Shown here piece after piece: positions 60,876-64,000 of a stretch of DNA of 64,000 nt (its first letter is position 1; each line of letters begins with the position of its first letter). The stretch spans positions 30,052,992 through 30,116,991 of the forward strand of contig NC_135998.1 in the NCBI RefSeq assembly GCF_048128805.1, read 5' to 3'. A model generated the notes under the pieces. It worked only from the letters and a program-made list of their open reading frames with translations, was not told where the DNA came from and made no database searches. Origin of the DNA: Centroberyx gerrardi. Its lineage: Eukaryota > Chordata > Actinopteri > Beryciformes > Berycidae. A program made the translations under genes and the position numbers.

Positions 60876-61949
60876 AGTAAATACTGATATTTCTTTAATG
60901 TGTGTGGAAAACGTTAATGACAGTGGCATTAAACTTAAACTCTAAGTCCTTGTGTTACATCCCAGCATCCTTGGCACAACAATGGTGCATCCAGTGAGAA
61001 GGTCACATTAGAAAGAATGAATCTCTTAGCAAAGATCTTACAGGCGACATTACTTACATTTTCACCTCTACATGAAGCTAGCAGGAATATGAAGCATACT
61101 ACTGCTACTACTACTACTGAAATTGGTACTACTACTATCATTACTTATTACTACTAGCCTGTGAGATCATGTTATACAGAACAGGACATTACATGCAAAT
61201 AAGTCTACAAAAGTGCATTTTACAAAGTAATTTAAATAAATTATCTGCAATAGAAACATAGTTATCTGATTCCTCTTGTCCTTGCTTTCCAAATCTGCAA
61301 ATCTGAGATAATTGTTATTCAACCCTGATGCATAACATGCAGTGGTTCAAGCTCCTCTGGACCAATCAGATTATAACCTGATTTCCTGCCTCCAAAACCT
61401 TCAGGAGACTGTGAAAATCTACATTCATTTTGCAGAGAACATGTACCTCCGTACAAAGCTGGGCCTATATGCTGTAAAAACAAACCATGATTCAGCAGAG
61501 AAATTCAAGTATGGTGGGAAAACAAAAAGAGGGCAATGATAAAGCACAGGAACGAGGTGGAGAGCAAATGAATTGGCAAGCCTTCAACACAACAAGCCAC
61601 TAACCACATGACTCCTGCCTACCGAGAAGGTTTCTGAATTCTGCCCTCCACTTACTACTCCTGAGCATAAAGTTAACCAGAGTCAGCCTCTCCTGCAACA
61701 ATAAAATCATTACATTATGAAAATAACTTCTCCAAAACTGTAGGATATTGAAAACATGAGGACATCTATGTGAAAGCTCCTTCATTTCAATATTTTACAG
61801 CCTCAAATATTGATGAAACCTGAGGCAAACGGAGGAATCTTTAAAAGGTTTGAAACTTGAAGTACACAGCCTCGCCCTGCTGATTGGTAAAAACCTAAGA
61901 TGGGATACTTAATACGGATTTAATGCTTTTTTTTTTTTTTTTTTTTTTG

Positions 61950-62420
61950 GAGCTGCAAACTCATCTGGTCACCCAGCTGCTTTTCCTCATAATGCCTTCG
62001 TGGCTTTTGATGCTCACAAGCAATTTCCTACAGATGAATATCACATTACATCAAATCAAATTGCATTACCTCACACCCAATGAAGAGGTTTATTTACTCA
62101 ACAGATGGCGGCCTTATCCCGGGGAAATATGAAACGCACCTCTTTGGATCATGCAAGTTTGCTCATTTTTAATAGCTTTTATTTAAGAAGAGTCAGGCCG
62201 GGTCGCGCGGCTTCAAAGGCAATGCGCTAAACTTGAGCCTGAAGGTTAAGTAACAGTAATTACATGCTGCGGCGAAGATGGAAAGTATTTTGGAGGACTT
62301 ATTAAGTATAAAATTGGACTCCTGAACTTTTGGAGTTTGAACTTGCGATGCTTTCATGCGATATGAAGTGATTTCCTGTCCGGAATGGGTCGTACATGGC
62401 AGCGTCACCACTAAATATGA
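61950..62420. other. Candidate conserved non-coding element F
   Basis: Unique block after a T-run, with TGCATTACCTCACACCCAAT, TTTATTTACTCAACAGATGG, TTTTAATAGCTTTTATTTAA and AACAGTAATTACATGCTGCG; dense in homeodomain- and E-box-like words. No coding similarity. Confidence 0.35.
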
Positions 62421-62719
62421 CAAATTGGAACCATTTGTGTAACTCTATGCGTTCGCGAACAAGATGTTTTCAGCTGAAAAAGGTTACTAATAACTAACAG
62501 ATTAGCACCAAATAAGCAGTCACATGGAAATTCAGCACTAAGCCATGTGGGTGAGGATGAATCGATGTATGATATTTTGATTAATACATATATAAGGCGC
62601 AGAATACAATACAATACAAAGAATACAAAAACAGCTGTACTGTACGATCCTGTACCATCACCATTCAGTTGTTTGAGAAATGTAAGATTTAGTGTACAAT
62701 CCAATCCTCTACGAACCAG

Positions 62720-63016
62720 TAATCCCCTAAAATAACCTTACATTTTCATGAATTTACATTAATTCACCCCACAATTCATGCAAAATCCCCTTAAAATTAA
62801 TTAAAGGAGTTATTAATGGAGGAGATCAAAACCTCCTTAAACACCCCCTTAATCTTGACTCCTTACTTTGTAATTTCATGAAAAATTCAGGGAGACAGGA
62901 ACTTTTCCATTAATAACTTATTAATAACCCTGTAAACCTGCACAAAAGGCATGAAAAATCCCTTAATTACTAGTGTTTCTGTGAACCAACCCATGAATAA
63001 ATCCCTTATAAACACA
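62720..63016 (+). mobile_element. Long-TIR MITE, second copy, right-truncated
   Basis: Collinear with the left two thirds of 18463-18876: shares AAAATAACCTTACATTTTCA-like start, GGAGTTATTAATGGAGGAGA, AGGGAGACAGGAACTTT and CCTTAATTACTAGTGTTTCT. Similarity stops about 63016 without the right terminus. Confidence 0.75.
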
Positions 63017-64000
63017 TGATACTAACCTTACTTTGGTATTAATGTTTATGCAATGGAGAAATTAAGGACATTTCAGGGATAAAATTAAGGGGTTTGGTTT
63101 CATTAGCGATCCCAAGGCTACACTTTAAAATATGTTGCAGAACTGGGATCAGGACGAGTTAGAGGGTTACATAAGGAAGCATGATGTATGTCTGTTTCCT
63201 GTCCCCGTTTTGTGAATGCGCTCTTTGTGCCACTTGCTCTGCTGCGGTCACACTGGATCTGTCTCGCTCTCTGAAGGATCCTGAGTTCAGGCCTGGATTC
63301 TGTCTGAGGAATTGCCCACAAAATGGAGTCTAGCTAGGTAAAGACAGAACTAGTTATTCCTCCTTCACTGCTTATAGAAAGTTGTGTGGAACAGCTGTCC
63401 AAAGTAGCAGGAGCCACAGTGAACACCCAAGAGCCAACGAGGGACTAACCCGACCACAAATGCTTTAAGCGGGGTGATGGCAACAGATGAGGGCACTGAA
63501 TGCTAAAGGGGAAACAAATCTCTCTTTCAGTGCCTGTCTGTAACACAGGCCTTGCACTTAGAAGGGTATTCAGAATGTAATGGGAGAGCCAAGTGTATTT
63601 CAAGAGATCAGATGAGAAATGTAATTGTCCTTTAGATCAAGTTTGATACCTTGATATCTCATGTTCTATGTCTAAATAAGTGCTATATCAATAAATAAAT
63701 GAAAATGAATGAAATGTAGATCAGCTGAGATTCACTTTTTATCTTAACAAAACACAGACATAAAGCAATACTCCACTTAGTTTTAACATGGGGGTTATTC
63801 GGCTCTTGACCACCATGAAAACCAGAATATAAACTAATCACCAAGATCAGACGCAGTTGGACGAGTTTATAGTGTTCAGATTTTTACTTCCCATTCATTT
63901 GAATGAGAAAATAGACTGAAAACTGACACTTAACACGTTGGTGAACAGATTCAAGCTGTGATTTTCAACTGACTGTTGGTCCAACGTTTTAGAACATCAT

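Larger units (their letters stand above)
44171..64000. other. Gene-free region downstream of cdk9
   Basis: About 20 kb without a coding exon I can recognise on either strand. Open frames are short and either low-complexity or decayed retrotransposon. The region holds listed DNA transposons, LINE scraps and microsatellites, separated by unique stretches of mixed base composition, some of which look like candidate regulatory DNA. Confidence 0.65.

Noticed and set aside
1-64000. CRISPR array, operon, riboswitch or other prokaryotic feature
   Set aside because: Repeats seen are microsatellites and eukaryotic transposons; the genes have introns, so none of these apply.

Overview
The window is nuclear DNA from a ray-finned fish, most likely a teleost. 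Evidence: four multi-exon, GT-AG-spliced vertebrate genes with fish-like protein sequences, short introns, many CA/GT microsatellites, and dense small DNA transposons and decayed non-LTR retrotransposon pieces of the kind common in teleosts. The species cannot be told from the sequence. I found no bacterial genes, operons, CRISPR arrays, rRNA genes or intact tRNA genes.

Layout: 1-5.1 kb is repeat-rich intergenic DNA. 5.86-12.30 kb (+) is nadk2, mitochondrial NAD kinase (12 coding exons, 425 aa). 15.19-20.96 kb (-) is skp2, the F-box/LRR subunit of the SCF-SKP2 ubiquitin ligase (10 coding exons, 418 aa), tail-to-tail with nadk2. 24.01-35.15 kb (-) is fpgs, folylpolyglutamate synthase (15 coding exons, 578 aa). 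36.30-42.49 kb (+) is cdk9, the P-TEFb kinase (8 coding exons, 394 aa, or 372 aa from an internal ATG), head-to-head with fpgs across about 1.15 kb. 44-64 kb has no recognisable protein-coding exon. It holds DNA transposons, LINE remnants, microsatellites and several islands of non-repetitive sequence that could be conserved regulatory elements.

The genes do not form a pathway. They are two conserved neighbour pairs: nadk2/skp2 (human 5p13) and fpgs/cdk9 (human 9q34), joined here. The fpgs/cdk9 gap is a candidate bidirectional promoter, with a consensus CRE and a CArg-type box just upstream of fpgs and an E-box just upstream of cdk9.

The most notable non-genic signals are: (i) five or more families of short inverted-repeat transposons, some with clear target-site duplications, one nested inside another, and one palindromic family on both sides of the last skp2 exon; (ii) two perfect hairpins with 4-nt loops in introns; (iii) microsatellites directly abutting splice acceptors in nadk2 and fpgs; (iv) a 719-bp element with nearly 190-bp inverted arms; (v) candidate non-coding regulatory islands downstream of cdk9. 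I see no convincing evidence for a new biological system. Exon boundaries were worked out by hand from splice signals, reading frame and similarity to remembered vertebrate proteins.
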